Source: Monomorium pharaonis (Eukaryota; Arthropoda; Insecta; Hymenoptera; Formicidae). From it: a stretch of 64,000 nucleotides of DNA. The translations under genes were made by a program, and so were the position numbers. This document shows positions 24,311 through 34,112 of this stretch, in pieces. The stretch spans positions 11,973,413 through 12,037,412 of the forward strand of contig NC_050472.1 in assembly GCF_013373865.1 (NCBI RefSeq), given 5' to 3'. Within the stretch, counting starts at the first letter, position 1; every line of letters begins with the position of its first letter. Under the pieces are notes generated by a model. It saw only the letters and a list, made by a program, of their open reading frames with translations. It did no database searches and was not told the DNA's origin.

Positions 24311-24943
24311 TCTGAAAGAATTATTTATTATAAATAAGAATAACAAAAAAATGTAATCACAAAGAATTTTCACACAAACATGGTTATATCTTAAGGTTAT
24401 ATTTTTCCATTTAAATAAATTCGCATAATTATGAATAACAACAACATTACGTCAATGTTATAATTTCTCACTCAATAATATAATATAATGTTATGTACAA
24501 CATATGTTATATGGCTTAATTTGTTTAGAAATGATAATCAGATGTAATGTTATTTGATGTTTATTGGAATTGTACTTTTATTTAATTAGATTTATTTTTA
24601 CAATTAATTTTCAGATCTGATCGGAAATAATAACCTGACAAAAAAGCAAAAAGTTTTAATACAATTATTTATTTAACATATTATCTACGTAAAATATCTG
24701 CACTTGTATCTTTAATGCTATTGGTACATTTGTAGGAATTCACTAGAAATCCCGAATATTTCCGAAGTCGGATGCTCAAGCATAAGCTTCGTCAAGGCAA
24801 TCTTAAGTTCAAATTCGAGTTTATAAGGTCCGTCTATGAATGTAAAGCTATCTTAAGATGAACTTGGGTCTCAAGTCGATCTTGGCTCAAGTCGAGCTCT
24901 GCTTAAGACAAGTCTCAAGAACTGTGTATAAATTCCGCCCTTA

Positions 24944-26058
24944 GAGAGGGCTTTAGAGAGCTCAGAGATCCATCAAGAATAGTATACAAAATGACGATTT
25001 CACTCACAAAGAAAGGGAAAAGTATAGAAAAGTAGATTTTGCGGGAGGCATTATTTCTAATAAACAATGGGACCGGGATACAAGAGAAGTCCAGGAAAAC
25101 ATAGTATTAGAAGAAGAAAACGAACTGGAAAAAGAGATACTTGATTTAATTAATCTAATTTGATTTGATTAATTTAATTTGATCTAATTTTCAGCAATAC
25201 AAGCCAGAACATGTTGACGGAAATTAAAGAAGTGTTATGGAACGCAAGAAAATAGACAAACAAATATGCTGAACTATGGAGAAGAAATCCAAAAGTATGG
25301 TATCGCTATAATAACAAAAATAAAAAGCATAAGAAAATAACAATTTAAAGTACCACGGTACAAAACAATAATACAAAATAAATATAACGAAGGTGAGGGA
25401 GGAGCTGGAGAAATAGCCATTTTCCTCAAGGAAGAGATAAAGGTAGAAAAGGTTAATTTAGGAGAAGAAAGAAATGCAAAGTATAACAATATAAATATTA
25501 TAGGTAGAAAAATCAAGAAAAAGAACAAAAAAGTCGTGAGAATATACAAAAGATCGGGTAGAACAAATTCAGCAAGGACTTGGTCCAGTATAGTTAAAAA
25601 CATCCCTAAGAAACAGGATTTAATTGTGTTAGGTGACATGAACGCGCATAACATAGTTTGGAACTGTTCAGATACAAACAAGAATGGAAAAAGATTGCTA
25701 GAGGAATTTGAAGAAAAAGGTATGTACATATTAAACATGAATACATTATCAAGAATGGGAGAAGAGGGTCAAAAAAGTCAAAAAGACTCAAATATAGATC
25801 TCCTATTTAGTAACGAAGATTTATTGGACAAGATAGAATATAATCAGTTGGTCGACACTTGGGAATTAGATCACCATCTTACTGAACTTGAAATTAAAGA
25901 AAAACTAGAAATATATAAGAAAAAAAGCAGAATAAGCACAAAAAAATGCAAAGAATATTCATAAATCATAATATCAAAAAAGGAACGGTTAGAAGAGAAT
26001 AAATATCTACAACTAAATGAAAAGGAAAAATATAAGGCATTGATAGAAACTATGAAAT
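24944..26058 (+). pseudogene. LINE ORF2 endonuclease region (degenerate)
   Basis: This is the LINE resumed after the Harbinger insertion. The ORF2 start is damaged (about 25200-25330; a WNAR-like start is readable with stops). From about 25500 the frame shows apurinic-type endonuclease motifs: LGDMNAHN, then SNIDLLFSN and a terminal LDHHL in place of the usual SDHHP-type motif. Such endonucleases nick target DNA for target-primed reverse transcription. The open stretch ends at 25964. No reverse transcriptase follows: the LINE is cut off by the Transib-like element and is dead. Confidence 0.7.
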
Positions 26059-26063
26059 AAGCG

Positions 26064-27552
26064 CACAGTAGGCCAGGAGACCGGAAAAAGTGGCCAAAAG
26101 ACAACTTAAAAATTTTATGAAATAAATTACGTCTTTATGTTGTGCATATTTTGAAGTTGCTGGGATACAATTTTTAACATTTTTTATCGATTCGTACTCT
26201 TTTGGCAGCATTTTAATCTGTAGCTAAGCATTATTTTTCTTCTCTAGATTATTTGTTGCAAACGTCGAAATTAAATATATATTATTATTTGAAGGGCCCG
26301 TTAGCTTCGTTTTTGTATACATAGGAATGAGTGAAATACATGAAAATTAATTACATGTATAAATAATCAAAATTACATACAAATTCCTAATATTATCAGC
26401 TTAATTAGTAAATTCTTCAGTATAATTTTGTATACTGATTATTCATAATCGGCCATAACTCATTTAAAAAAAAAAGAAGTATGGAATGTGTTGTTTATAT
26501 TATGTACTTTAACGTACTTATGCAACTTTATGCCATTTTTTATTTACGTTTGAAAAAATAATATATACATGAGGCATCTTTCGCGCGATCAAATGCCACG
26601 GTGCACAATGGGCCAGGAGACTGGAAAAGCGACCAAAAGTCAAGATTTTGTTGGATTTTAATAAAACCTTATATATAGGGGTTTTGGAGGTCGCTAATAA
26701 CGAATATGATGTCAAAATCTAAAAATTTAAAATGGCGGATCTAATATGACGGACGAGAAATGCAAAAACATGGCAATTTTAATGCAAATTTTTTATTGGA
26801 GATTTTCAAGGACGTTGATTACGAATATGCTATTCAATTTTTTAAATTAAAAACGGCAAATTTAAAATGGCAGACCAAAAATGCAAAAACTTGTCGTTTT
26901 TTAATAAAAATTTTTTCCCAAGGGTTTTCGAGGTCTCTGATTACAAATTTGCTATTCAAATTCTAAATTCAAAATGACGAATTGAAAATGGCAAAAAAAA
27001 GTCAATTGTAATACAAATAAATGTAAGTGGTCAGATGTCTATGAAGATAGGATATTAAAAATTTAAATCAAATATTTTATTAAATTCGCAATTAGCCTAC
27101 ATAACTATAATTTCTGAGATCTACCGCGAGAAGGTTGCAGGACATTATCGGACTCCATTTGTTTTTTATTTGTTTTTTTAATTAAAAAATTAAATAGCAT
27201 ATTTGTAATCAGCGTCTTCAAAAACCTCTGATTAAAAATTTGCATTAAAATTGTCATGTTTTTACATTTCTTGATAAAGATGTTGTGTTTGCCATATTGG
27301 ATCCGCCATTTTGAATTGTTAGATTTTGACATCATATTCGTGATCTCCAAAACTGCCATATATTTAGTTTTATTAAAACGAACCAATTTTTATTAATTTT
27401 AGTCGCTATATTGTATCCGTTATTTTGAATTTTTAAATTTTGACATTATATTTGTCATTAACGACCTCAAAAATCCCTATACATAAAGTTTTTTTAAAAT
27501 CCGACAAAATCTTGACTTTTGGCCATTTTTTCTGGTCTCCTGGCCCACTGTG
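26064..27552. mobile_element. Transib-like element, CACAGTG ends, 5-bp flanks (AAGCG)
   Basis: The left end is CACAGTAGGCCAGGAGACC and the right end GGTCTCCTGGCCCACTGTG. AAGCG lies on both sides (26059-26063, 27553-27557). CACWRTG-type ends with 5-bp duplications are typical of Transib, the superfamily related to RAG recombinase. A second left end, CACAATGGGCCAGGAGAC, at 26604 pairs over a longer distance with the right end (arms about 26604-26720 and 27430-27552). The interior repeats AAAATGGC...-type motifs and encodes no transposase. Confidence 0.7.
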
Positions 27553-27557
27553 AAGCG

Positions 27558-27870
27558 GTAAGAGAAGCCTGTTACGGAATAATAGCCTTTGCAACAGTGC
27601 TCTTCCCCACATCTACGAGGAAGGCAGAGCGTGCAGTTGAGAGCAGCGCGAGCATCGCTCTGGCGGCGTGGCGTGGGTGCGATGTGACTAACATGAATTT
27701 CTGAACAGACCTGCGCACGCGCGGTGACGGGCGTCGTGGTCCTGAGCTTGGAGCGTTGTTGCTTGACGGGTGCTCGCTTGAATTGAAAATACGTCGCCTT
27801 TTAATTGTGTGTGCGGGCGTGTGTGCTGTTGGTCTGTTTTTAGTCATTGTGAGAAGCGATTGAGATTAAT
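27558..27870 (+). other. GC-rich leader of uncertain origin before the gypsy gag
   Basis: No domain is seen. The stretch lies between the Transib-like element and the first gypsy coding sequence. It may be the 5' leader of the retroelement, but no LTR end, primer-binding site or match to the 3' LTR could be recognised. Confidence 0.3.
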
Positions 27871-28341
27871 TTGAATAACGACGTCGGCTTCGTAAGATTG
27901 TTCGACCGGGAAGTTTTGTACGCTCATACGCCGATACGGACGCATGCCACCAGAGGACAAACTCGAGCGGATACCACTTGCGGCCACCTCTACATCCGAA
28001 GGACCGATTTTGCCGACCTCCCGGGGATGCTGCGACTCGCCGACGACTACGAGCGCGCCCGCCAGTACGAGCAGAGTTATCAAGCACCAGAGAAGCCGAA
28101 AGACAAGGCAAAGGCCTCCGCCGCCACCATCGCTCCCGCCTACGACCCCCGCGAATGCTGGGGCTTCGGGCAACGCGGACATACCCGCCGATTCTGTAAG
28201 CGACCACCGAAGCTGTTTTGCTCCCAATGCGGCAAGGAAGGAGTGCTGACCCGCAATTGTCACAGCACCCCGGGAAACGCCAAGCAGGCCAAGGGAACAG
28301 AGGGGGCCCCCCCGTCTGCCAACACGGACGCCAGCGCTTAA
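27871..28341 (+). pseudogene. Gypsy gag C-terminal part with zinc knuckles
   Basis: The frame starts late: most of the capsid region is absent. It encodes a conserved stretch before the knuckles (DLPGMLRLADDYERARQYE) and two knuckle-like motifs, CWGFGQRGHTRRFCK (first cysteine pair altered) and CSQCGKEGVLTRNC (histidine altered). Gag packages the RNA. Codon use is GC-rich compared with the AT-rich surroundings, as in the rest of this element. This copy cannot make a normal Gag. Confidence 0.75.
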
Positions 28342-28700
28342 GGAGCCAGCTACCGAGCATCAACCCTCGCGACACACCGACCGACCCGCGACCGCAGGGG
28401 AACATCGAGATCGCTGACCGCAAGTACACCGCCTTGCTGGACTGCGGGACCGTCCTGTCCTACCTGGCACCGGACACCGCCGAGCAGATACGACCGTACG
28501 CCCGAGTTCGACTAATTTCCGCCGCCGTACACCTGGCCGACGGCCGAACCAGCACAATCAAAGAGGAGATACACGCATAGGTCCGAATAGGCCGCTACCG
28601 CGGGTGGCACACATTCCACATGCTCAGGCCTGACCTCCGCCGTCATAACCGGGATAAATTTGCTCCGCAAGGTCGGCTTCCGATGGGACTTACCATAGAT
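28342..28700 (+). pseudogene. Gypsy aspartic protease region
   Basis: In the frame ending at 28580, the motif YTALLDCGTVLSYLA corresponds to the retropepsin active site (normally LLDTGA or LLDSGA). The D is present but the next residue is C, which should impair activity. Stop codons separate it from the reverse transcriptase region downstream. Confidence 0.6.
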
Positions 28701-28707
28701 CGCGGCA

Positions 28708-29698
28708 TTGTCACCGGACGACAAGGCGACCACCGGACTCGCCCCCTGCATCCCCGCACAACAGGAAGAGCTCGAAGCCCTCCTAGGGGAATACCTACCG
28801 AAATTCGAGCAACAGCGCGGTACCACACCGCTCACCGAACACCGTATACGACTATGCGAGGGACAGAAACCGATCCGACAAAGGTACCAAACCTTCAACC
28901 CCGCTATGCAGCACATTGTGGACCAAGAGATCGACGCCATGCTCAAAGAGAGGCACATCGAACCAACCAGCAGTCCGTGGAACTCCGGAGTCGTCCTGGC
29001 AAAGAAAAAGGATGGAAGATACCGTTTTTGTATAAACTTCCTGAAGGTCAACGAAGTCACAGAGAGAGACGCCTATCCGGTCCAGCACATACTCGACCAG
29101 CTCCGAGAGACCCGGTTCCTGTTCACCATCGACCTGAAGAACGGGTACTGGCAGGTCTCATTCCAATCTAGCCGACCATGACCGCCTTCGCCATCCCGGG
29201 CGGGGGACAATTTCAATTCACCGTCATGCCCTTCGGATTACACGCCGCTCCGGCCACTTTCCAGCGACTACTCGACTGCGTTATCGGGCCGGACATGGAG
29301 ATACGCACTTTCGCTTACCTAGACGACATAGTGGTCTTGGGGAAAACATTCGAGGAACACCTGCAGAACCTACGAGAGGTGCTACAACGGCTACTAAGGG
29401 CCAACCTCAAGATCAACTCCGACAAGTGCTACTTCGCATGCACCAGCCTTAAATACTTGGGCCACGTCGTCGACAGAGAAGGGCTGAGAACCGACCTCGA
29501 AAAAGTGAGGACAATTATGGACATCCCGCCACCCACCTTCCTACCGGCCCTCCGAAGATTCCTGAAGATGACGTCGTGGTACCGCCGCTTCATACCGCAA
29601 ATCGTCACAACCGCAGCACCGCTAAACGACCTGCTACGAAAAGGTAAACGATGGGAATGGTCGACAGCAACAGGCATTTAAAAAAATAAGGGACTGCC
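28708..29698 (+). pseudogene. Ty3/gypsy reverse transcriptase (frameshifted, interrupted)
   Basis: Two overlapping frames, 28708-29178 and 29178-29681, make up the RT domain. The first shows SSPWNSGVVLAKKKDGRYRF, a conserved finger motif, and FTIDLKNGYWQV with the first catalytic aspartate. After a frame change at about 29175, the second shows MPFGLHAAPATFQR and FAYLDDIVV (YLDD active site), then the thumb and connection (WYRRFIPQI). The coding sequence is then cut by the foldback insertion at 29708. The order gag-protease-RT-RNase H-integrase marks this as Ty3/gypsy (Metaviridae-type). Confidence 0.85.
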
Positions 29699-29707
29699 TG
29701 GCCACCG

Positions 29708-30456
29708 GGAGCGTCCCAGATGCGCACAGTAATAAACGGACACAGCAGGCTGAGTGAAACGGACACAGACCAAACGGACACAGTAATAAACGGACACAGT
29801 AACAAACGGCCAAAGTAACAAACAGACACAGACCAAATGCGCACAGAGCGAAACGGACGCAGTGCGAAACGGACACAGTAACAAACGGACACAGACTAAA
29901 TGCGTACAGAGCAAAACGGACACAGTGCGAAACGGACACAGACCAAATGCGCACGGACCAAATGCACACGGATCAAATGCAATCCATGTACATTGCAAGC
30001 AGAGTAAAATCCACATAGGTTAGCGACTTGGACGGGGTGGGTGCGGGAGAGAGGCTGAAGGCCCTTCTTGCACCTCCCCCCGTGTGTATGTGTGTGTGTG
30101 TGCGTGCAAAGCATTTACTGCATCACATGGGTTTGCGACTTTCCGTGTGTGCATTTGGTCCGTGCGCATGTGCAGTGTGCGCATTTGGTCTGTGTCCGTT
30201 TTGCACTGTGTCCGTTTCGCTCTGTGCGCATTTGGTCTGTGTCCGTTTCGCACTGTGTCCGTTTTGCTCTGTGCGCATTTGGCCTCTGTCCGTTTGTTAC
30301 TGTGTCCATTTTGCACTGTATCCGTTTGTTACTGTGTCCGTTTCGCACTGTGTCCGTTTATTACTGTGTCTGTTTGGTCTGTGTCCGTTTGTTACTGTGT
30401 CCGTTTCACTCAGCTTGCTGTGTCCGTTTATTACTGTGCGCATCTGGAACTCACTT
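29708..30456. mobile_element. Foldback element FB2 with 9-bp target duplication
   Basis: 749 bp flanked by TGGCCACCG at 29699-29707 and 30457-30465. The left arm (29716-29980) is an array of 16-bp units of the type AACGGACACAGTAATA or GAAACGGACACAGTGC. The right arm (30140-30447) is its inverse (CTGTGTCCGTTTCGCA). The core 30010-30140 has GGTTAGCGACTTGGAC, GAAGGCC, TTGCACCTCCCCCC, (TG)n and CACATGGGTTTGCGACTTTC. No protein. Taking out the element and one 9-bp copy restores the gypsy reading frame. Long inverted arms of short tandem repeats plus a 9-bp duplication are the hallmarks of foldback elements. Confidence 0.85.
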
Positions 30457-30465
30457 TGGCCACCG

Positions 30466-30962
30466 CCCCAGTGCTACAATGTCCGGACTTCTCGATACCG
30501 TTCGTCCTGCAAACTAACGCCAGCGATGCCGAACTAGGAGCAGTTCTCACGCAAAACATCCGTGAAAACGAACGGGTCATAGCCTACGCCAGCCGAGCCC
30601 TCCGACCGGCCGAAGGACACTACTTGGCCACCGAGAAAGAATGTCTCGCCGTCGTATGGGGAATTGAGAAGATGCGGCCATACCTGGAGGGCTACAAGTT
30701 CAAAGTGATCATTGACTACTTCTCGCTCAGATGGCTACGGTTCCTGGACAACTTGTCCGGCCGCCTAGCTCGCTGGGCCGTAGCACTGCAGCAGCACGAC
30801 TTTACCGTTGAGTACCGGAAGGGGGCCCTCAACTATGTACCGGACGCTTTGTCACGCCAGCCCTTTGAGGAGGGGGAAGAAGAAGAGGAAAATACCGATG
30901 GACAGGATCTGGCAGCCATCTCGCCCTGCAAATGGCATCAACGGATACTTCAGGCCGCGTAA
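30466..30962 (+). pseudogene. Gypsy RNase H region
   Basis: The frame resumes right after the foldback's second target copy and runs to a stop at 30960-30962. It contains the RT-connection/RNase H features typical of gypsy: LQTNASDAELGAVLTQ (D to N in the usual TDAS motif), IAYASRALRPAE, YLATEKECLAVVWG and the end YVPDALSRQP. RNase H removes the RNA strand during reverse transcription. The change of the first catalytic aspartate suggests decay. Confidence 0.8.
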
Positions 30963-30989
30963 ATATCCGGATAGAGTGCAAGGCGACCG

Positions 30990-32116
30990 CCTATACCGCC
31001 ACTTCCATGAACGCCACTCGACCGATAACATTCGCCTGGAAGCTGTGCCTGCCGCTACGGGAGGAGGCACTGAGTGAGTGCCACAACGCCGCTATCGCAG
31101 GACACCTAGGAATAACAAAGACCCTCGCTTGACTGGCGCAGAGGTATTACTGGTCAAGGATGTTCCGGCAAGCCGCCAATTACGTGCGACAATGCACAAG
31201 CCTATACAACGACAAACGGCCGGGCTTCTACACCACACCGCCATAGACGCTCCGAAAATGGTCGTCGCCATCGACTTAATAGGGGCTCTGCCAAGGTCAT
31301 CCGAAGGCCATACGTGGATACTGGTCTGCCAAGACGTATTCACGAAGTGGATCATCACCAGGCCCTTACGACAAGCCACCGCCTCCACCGTCACACGAGC
31401 CGTTAAACGAGACATCATACTTCAACATGGATGCCCGAAGAGAGTCATCACGGATAATGGACGGCAGTTTGAGAGCCGCGAGTTCCGTGACATAATCGCC
31501 CAAGCCGGAATTGAACACCGAAAAACGCCGCCATACTCGCCCCAATGCAATCCCGTCGAGCGAGCCAACAGGACGTTGAAGACAATGATCGTGCAGTTCA
31601 TTGGCCAGGACCACCGCCAATGGGATCGACACCTGCCGCAGCTGACGTTTGCCGCTAATACCGCTATCCATGAGAACACTGGATACACGCCGGCAATGTT
31701 GACGTATGGACGAGAACTTACCGCTCCCGGCACGCTACAAGCGAGAAATGAACAGACCCTGGGTGACGCACCGACCGACCGGCCCGCCGCGCGAGTTTGG
31801 CATTTTAAAAAAATGCGCGAACAGTTCGAACCCGCCGGCAAGAAGAAGCCACAGCGAAACAAGCGCGGTCTTATAATCTGCGGAGGCGCGATTGAAGGCC
31901 GGACATAGGACAACACGCCGGAAACATCCGCTGTCGAACGCCCAGAAACACTTCGCGGGTAAATTAGCATCCCGATACGCGGGACCGTTCATCGTTGACA
32001 GGCACATCTCCCCGGTCATCGTCCGCTTGCGGGATCAAAACAATAAGATCATCGGGACCGCACATGTCAAGGATTTGAAGGACGCCGAAGCAAAACACGA
32101 CCGGGAGGATATATAA
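30990..32116 (+). pseudogene. Gypsy integrase (zinc finger, DDE core, GPF end)
   Basis: The HHCC zinc finger is readable across frames at about 31070-31215 (GHLGITKTLA ... QCTS, last C altered). The core is open at 31078-31908, with VVAIDLIG, VITDNGRQFES and NPVERANR carrying the D, D and E. The C-terminal part (about 31930-32116) lies in another frame and shows the SRYAGPFIVDR (GPY/F) motif. Integrase inserts the cDNA. There are frame changes near 31130 and 31900, so this copy is inactive. Confidence 0.8.
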
Positions 32117-32128
32117 GACGCGACAAGA

Positions 32129-33013
32129 GTGAAGAAGGAAAAGACAGTCAGCATGGGCAAGCAAAGGAGCACTCTCCGGGAGCGTCTCACACGCGCTATC
32201 TCCGGACCACCACGCATCCCGGTAAGCAATCGGCCTTTCGAGGCAACAGCACAGCCGCCACCACCGAAACAACCGGGCACTCAGGGGATCAGTCAACCGC
32301 CCACCACCATCCGGGAGACAACGTCGCCGACGCACGAAGTACGACGACCACCGACCATCCGCCAGTGGACCTGCTCTCGGCAGGAGCGCCTCTACGAGCC
32401 GGCTCCCGCCGACACAGCTGCTGCCCGTCAAGCCGCGCTCCTGGCCACATTCGAATCCACATTGTTGGACCTCGACGACGACGATGACGACAACAACAAC
32501 GGCCACGAGGAGGCCACCGGGCGCACGACAACCCCGCCCAACCCCATACCGGACATCGCGTCACTGACGATCGCGGGACCCAGCACGGTTCCGCCAGGGA
32601 CGGCCCCACCAGCGCCGCCGCCGCTCTCGACGCTACCGACGCCGCCGCCAACGCCGCGACCCACACTGCCCCCGACGCCGCTGCCGACGACGCCCGCACT
32701 GCTGCCGACGCCGGGGTATTTCACCGGACCGCCACCACCAGCGACGTCCTTGATGACGTCACCGCCGCCCGGACCACCGATCCCAGCGACCATCGCTACA
32801 CTAGGGGAACCCTTTCCCGAGGACGCCTTCCGGACCGTGCCGTGGGACCGCATCCGTTCGGGGCAACGGTACCGCTACGTGCACGGGCGTAAAATTGTTA
32901 TCCGGCGCCGCCGCGATGGTTCGTGGCTCTTAAAACGAAGTCTCTTTTTTTGTTTACAAGGACAGGGTCTGCCGAGGGGGAGATATAACGAGCCGTTCCT
33001 CCGCTGCCGCTAG
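32129..33013 (+). CDS. Gypsy 3' ORF, proline/threonine-rich protein
   Basis: An open frame of 294 codons follows the integrase closely (MGKQRSTLRERL is a likely later start at 32153). The first 100 residues are basic and polar. An acidic stretch (LDDDDDDNNN) leads to about 100 residues of low complexity dominated by P, T and A. The C-terminus has a basic motif (RYRYVHGRKIVIRRRRDGSW). There is no signal peptide, membrane segment or envelope feature, so it is not an env gene. Its position matches the extra ORF seen in some insect gypsy elements. It is the longest intact frame in the element and overlaps the LTR start at about 32984. Function unknown. Confidence 0.55.
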   Translation: MKKEKTVSMGKQRSTLRERLTRAISGPPRIPVSNRPFEATAQPPPPKQPGTQGISQPPTTIRETTSPTHEVRRPPTIRQWTCSRQERLYEPAPADTAAARQAALLATFESTLLDLDDDDDDNNNGHEEATGRTTTPPNPIPDIASLTIAGPSTVPPGTAPPAPPPLSTLPTPPPTPRPTLPPTPLPTTPALLPTPGYFTGPPPPATSLMTSPPPGPPIPATIATLGEPFPEDAFRTVPWDRIRSGQRYRYVHGRKIVIRRRRDGSWLLKRSLFFCLQGQGLPRGRYNEPFLRCR

Positions 33014-33154
33014 AACGGAAGTAAGGCAGTTATCCCCTACCTCGCACACTCCCTCCGCTCGTCTCTGCTTCCCTCACCACCGAGTGGAGGGTTTATAAAC
33101 CCTCCACTCGCGATAAGAGACAGAGCTTCTTCGGCCTGCGCACTGAGCAAATCG

Positions 33155-33534
33155 CCCTGATGGAAATATTTTATTGAAAATCTCTTTCAATTGACCGATT
33201 TCATTGAAATTTATAAAATTCATTAAAATTTATTAAAATTTATTAAAACTGATTTAATTCATTAAAATTTTATGAAATTCATTAAAATTCATTAAATTCA
33301 TTAAAATTCATTAAAACTCATTTAATTCATTAAAATTTTATAAAATTCATTAAATTTATTTTATTGTTATTTAACAAAAAAATAAATTATATGAATTTTA
33401 ATGAATCTTAAAGAAACCTTAATAAATTTTAATTAATTTCAATTAAATGTAACGAATCTTACTGAATCTTAGTGAAAAGGGGTCAATTGAGAGAAATCTT
33501 TAATAAAATTTTCAGAAATATATTTCCATTAGGG
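33155..33534. mobile_element. CCCTGATGG...CCATTAGGG element, CG flanks
   Basis: 380 bp with inverted ends CCCTGATGGAAATA and TATTTCCATTAGGG, flanked by CG on both sides (33153-33154, 33535-33536). The arms contain TCTTTCAATTGA-type matches. The middle is built from AATTCATTAAAATT repeats. It is inserted in the gypsy LTR and related by its ends to the 52458-56604 element. Confidence 0.8.
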
Positions 33535-33609
33535 CGTACCTCCTGGTGCACTGAGCTAGGCATCCTCGAGCGCACATTGAAGGCCCCCCTTGCACCCCCC
33601 CGTGCGCGC

Positions 33610-33640
<31 letters not shown>

Positions 33641-34112
33641 TAAAGCATTCACTGCACCACATGGGTTTGCGACTTAAATGGTGTGTAATTGAACGGTGTG
33701 CAACAGAACGGTATGCAAATAAACGGTGTGCATCTTTTTGTGTGCAAATGATCAGTGCGCATCTTTCCGTGTGCAAATAATCGGTGCACATCTTTCCGTG
33801 TGCAAATGATCAGTGCGCATTTTTCCGTGTGCAAATGATCGGTGCGCATCTTTCCGTGTGCAAATGATCAGTGCGCATTTCTTGGTGTGCAAATGAGTGG
33901 TGGGCAAGTGAACGGTGTGCAAGTGAGCGATGTGCAAATGAATAGTGTGCAACTTTTACATGTCCAAGTGAACGGTGGGCATTTTTTCGTGTGCAAATAT
34001 CAGTGGTCAAATTTTACGTGTGCTTATAACTGGTGTACATTTTTCATAAAATTTTTTTTGTGCGTGTCCAAATGCACAGTGTGCAAATGCACCGTGTGCA
34101 AATGCACCGTCC

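Larger units (their letters stand above)
18099..24940 (+). mobile_element. PIF/Harbinger DNA transposon, TTA target duplication
   Basis: Terminal inverted repeats start GGGCGGAATT at 18099 and end AATTCCGCCC at 24940. TTA occurs on both sides (18096-18098, 24941-24943), the usual PIF/Harbinger duplication. Subterminal regions on both sides carry many CTTAAG/TCTTGA motifs, possible transposase or Myb-protein sites. Two convergent genes typical of the group are present: a HARBI1-like transposase (plus) and a Myb/SANT-like protein (minus). The element sits inside the LINE, whose sequence resumes after 24943. Confidence 0.9.

Noticed and set aside
29716..30447. Direct repeats with short spacers resembling CRISPR or a coding repeat protein
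   Set aside because: Units of 15-16 bp are contiguous and degenerate and reverse orientation at the core; cysteine-rich frames are read-through of the repeat.
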